In this document: positions 32,303-33,504 of the stretch, piece by piece
How the letters are laid out: each line of letters opens with the position of its first letter
Numbering within the stretch: position 1 is the first letter of the stretch
Origin: Rickettsiales bacterium
Lineage (GTDB): Bacteria; Pseudomonadota; Alphaproteobacteria; Rs-D84
Reading direction: 5' to 3'
DNA length: 33,504 nt
Assembly (NCBI GenBank): GCA_031256175.1
Contig: JAIRRC010000025.1
Location: 1 to 33,504 of the forward strand
The notes under the pieces: generated by a model
Database searches by the model: none
Seen by the model: only the letters and a program-made list of their open reading frames with translations
Told to the model about the DNA's origin: nothing
Made by a program: the position numbers and the translations under genes

Positions 32303-32326
32303 CCGCCCCTCCGCCGGAATGACGAG
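32302..32326 (+). repeat. Degenerate palindromic repeat, copy 9
   Basis: CCCCTCCGCCGGAATGACGAG keeps the family's right end (GGAATGACGAG) but the left arm no longer pairs well. It is probably a decayed copy. It directly abuts the unknown gene's stop and the -35 of the next promoter. Confidence 0.4.
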
Positions 32327-32327
32327 C

Positions 32328-32356
32328 TTGGAGTTATAAGATTTATTTGATATAAT
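32328..32356 (+). promoter_or_regulatory. Promoter for the RpiB-like gene
   Basis: TTGGAG (32328-32333), a 17-bp spacer, perfect TATAAT (32351-32356). The start ATG at 32380 follows a GAGGGG ribosome-binding site. Confidence 0.65.
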
Positions 32357-32379
32357 GATTGCCAAACGAGGGGACGCGC

Positions 32380-32832
32380 ATGGCAATCAACAACGACATA
32401 TCGAAAATCTATATCTCGGGCGACCATCGGGGCGTCGGACTTAAACTCTATCTTGTTCAGATGCTACGGTCGATGGGCTACGAAGTTCATGATTTGGGCG
32501 TCGACAATCCCGAAGTTATGGCCGATTTCCCGGTTGTCACCCAATGGACGACCGACGCCATGCTTAAAGACAAATTGTCGCGCGGAGTGGTCGTGTGCGG
32601 GCACGGCGGCGGCGTCGAAATCGCCGCGAACAGGTTCCGCCATATCAGGGCGACGCGCGTCAGCAATCCGGCCCAGGCCCGCGAAGACCGGATTCACGAC
32701 GACACGAATGTCATCGCCTTTGGCGCGGACGATATAGATATGGAAATGGCGCTGCTGTCGGTCCAAGCGTTTCTTGAAACGCCTTTCGACGCGGCCTTTC
32801 GACGCGTCCGCCGCATAAAGCAAATCAGCTGA
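32380..32832 (+). CDS. Divergent RpiB/LacAB-family sugar-phosphate isomerase
   Basis: The family interconverts ribose- and ribulose-5-phosphate or related sugar phosphates. The 150-residue product has the RpiB layout: ISGDHRGVGLKLYLVQML at the start, DLGVDNPEVMADFP, then VVVCGHGGGVEIAANRFRHI and the later HDDTNVIAFGADD. The catalytic Cys (VVVC) is kept, but the usual CGTG loop reads CGHG, and the HNDTN motif reads HDDTN. These changes at substrate-facing positions suggest a different substrate, so I give no gene symbol. The ATG at 32380 has a GAGGGG box; a TTG at 32359 lies inside the promoter region. Confidence 0.8.
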   Translation: MAINNDISKIYISGDHRGVGLKLYLVQMLRSMGYEVHDLGVDNPEVMADFPVVTQWTTDAMLKDKLSRGVVVCGHGGGVEIAANRFRHIRATRVSNPAQAREDRIHDDTNVIAFGADDIDMEMALLSVQAFLETPFDAAFRRVRRIKQIS

Positions 32833-32848
32833 CAGGACTTCATGCCAG

Positions 32849-32877
32849 TGGAAAGGTCCGGCGGTTTCGGGTAAGAT
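32849..32877 (+). promoter_or_regulatory. Candidate promoter for the BOF gene, possibly leaderless
   Basis: TGGAAA (32849-32854), a 17-bp spacer, TAAGAT (32872-32877). Only 6 bp separate the -10 from the ATG at 32884, so the transcript could begin at the A of ATG. No ribosome-binding purine run lies at the right distance, which fits a leaderless mRNA. Confidence 0.4.
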
Positions 32878-32883
32878 TACCGC

Positions 32884-33216
32884 ATGAGAAAATATATATC
32901 GATTTTGGCGATGGTTTTCGCGGCGGGTCCGGCTTTCGCGATAAGCGACCATATTCAGGTCGTGTCGGTCGAGAACGCGCGGCAATTCAGAAACGCTTCG
33001 GAAATAGTCATTGAAGGCAAAATAGTCCGCCATGAAGATGACGACAAATACGTTTTCACGGACGATACGGGCTCTATCGTCGTAAAGATAACGCCGGAAA
33101 AGATGAGGGAGCTTGACCTTGAAAGCGGCGACCGCGTCCGGATTCGCGGCGAAATAGAGCGGACATGGTTCGGCCGCCCAAGCGTCGGCGCAATAGAAGC
33201 CGAGGTTATAAGATAA
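32884..33216 (+). CDS. Periplasmic bacterial OB-fold (BOF, YgiW/YdeI-type) protein
   Basis: A signal peptide (MRKYISILAMVFAAGPAFA) is followed by a mature domain of about 90 residues that matches the BOF pattern: IVIEGKIVRHEDDDKYVFTD, then DTGSIVVKITPEKM and GDRVRIRGEIERTW. YgiW/YdeI relatives are linked to stress tolerance, and related OB folds bind small cationic or oligosaccharide ligands; the ligand here is unknown. The Trp in ERTWFGRPSVG is family-like. No Shine-Dalgarno sequence is visible. Confidence 0.75.
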   Translation: MRKYISILAMVFAAGPAFAISDHIQVVSVENARQFRNASEIVIEGKIVRHEDDDKYVFTDDTGSIVVKITPEKMRELDLESGDRVRIRGEIERTWFGRPSVGAIEAEVIR

Positions 33217-33231
33217 GGACAAAATATCAAT

Positions 33232-33297
33232 GTCATTCCCGTGCGGTTCGCGGCGAAGCCCGCAAGGGCGAAGACGGATGACACGGGAATCCAGGTA
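33232..33297 (-). repeat. Palindromic repeat, copy 10, reverse orientation with long loop
   Basis: ATTCCCGTG/CACGGGAAT (33235-33243 with 33282-33290) is a 9-bp stem with a 38-bp GC-rich loop. Read on the - strand it has the full family form: CCTGGATTCCCGTG at the left, CACGGGAATGACA at the right. The loop itself contains shorter GC pairings. Confidence 0.75.
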
Positions 33298-33311
33298 ATA
33301 AGCAATTTCAT

Positions 33312-33350
33312 TATTACCTGGATGGTCGGGTGGGGCCCCGACCATGACAA
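33312..33350 (+). repeat. Palindromic repeat, copy 11, head to head with copy 10
   Basis: ATGGTCGGG/CCCGACCAT (33322-33330 with 33337-33345) is a 9-bp stem that starts with CCTGG and ends in ATGACAAATGAC. The left ends of copies 10 and 11 form a further inverted repeat, CCAGGTAATA/TATTACCTGG (33291-33300 with 33312-33321), so the pair makes a three-stem structure. Confidence 0.75.
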
Positions 33351-33385
33351 ATGACAATTGAAAAAGAACGAATCAATACAGGTAT

Positions 33386-33504
33386 TTAGTCGTTGACGTT
33401 GAACAAGCGGTTGAAGACCCGCGTATTAGTCCGCACAGGATACTGGCGCCCGAGGAATCCGGTATAATCGTCCAGAATCATGCGCGAAATCATCGCGTCC
33501 GCGT
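33386..33504 (-). CDS. 3' end of an unidentified gene running off the right edge
   Basis: The - strand frame is open from the right window edge to a TAA at 33386-33388. It encodes at least 38 residues ending in RQYPVRTNTRVFNRLFNVND. Codon choice is consistent with coding. Too little is visible to name a family. Its 3' end faces the palindromic repeat pair and the BOF gene on the + strand. Confidence 0.5.
   Translation of the reverse strand, partial: ADAMISRMILDDYTGFLGRQYPVRTNTRVFNRLFNVND

Overview
The window is chromosomal DNA from an alphaproteobacterium, probably of a poorly cultured lineage. The evidence is the RpoA C-terminus (GMDVPGWPPENI style), the zinc-free 100-residue S14, the rmuC-def-fmt-truA cluster, a ComEC without a recognisable metallo-beta-lactamase tail, and an EF-Tu ending in VVTKINK that recalls Rickettsiales. 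The DNA is moderately GC-rich by eye. I saw no tRNA, rRNA, CRISPR array, transposase or integrase.

Left end (1-2700): the 3' part of a double-HTH repressor-like gene, an unknown 217-residue protein, a small secreted cysteine-containing protein, and a gene-poor stretch with a possible degraded small gene. Short palindromic repeats separate these. Next come pyrG and comEC on the + strand (2706-6395). They meet an opposing compressed operon on the - strand, thrS-rmuC-def-fmt-truA (11242 down to 6349), in which every junction overlaps. truA and comEC overlap tail to tail by 47 bp.

Centre and right (11320-31628, - strand): the translation superoperon, read from right to left: rpsL-rpsG-fusA-tuf-rpsJ-rplC-rplD-rplW-rplB-rpsS-rplV-rpsC-rplP-rpmC-rpsQ-rplN-rplX-rplE-rpsN-rpsH-rplF-rplR-rpsE-rpmD-rplO-secY-rpsM-rpsK-rpoA. 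It starts at a near-consensus promoter with a structured leader and ends at a strong bidirectional terminator after rpoA. It departs from the usual order in two ways. adk is absent between secY and rpsM, where a promoter sits instead. rplQ, normally directly after rpoA, lies about 2.8 kb away behind a four-gene accessory island (two unknown proteins on a mirror-symmetric divergent promoter, an outer-membrane beta-barrel, and a DUF218-like protein) and has its own promoter.

Right end (31964-33504, + strand): an unknown 112-residue protein, a divergent RpiB/LacAB-family isomerase, a periplasmic OB-fold (BOF) protein that may be translated from a leaderless mRNA, a head-to-head pair of palindromic repeats, and the 3' end of a - strand gene running off the window.

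I found no wholly new system such as a defence island or gene cluster of unknown chemistry. The points of interest are the broken ribosomal operon and its island, the regulatory DNA, the covarying palindromic repeats, and several divergent core proteins (ThrRS without TGS, short Fmt, EF-Tu with a substitution at a pulvomycin-site position, RpiB with an altered active-site loop).
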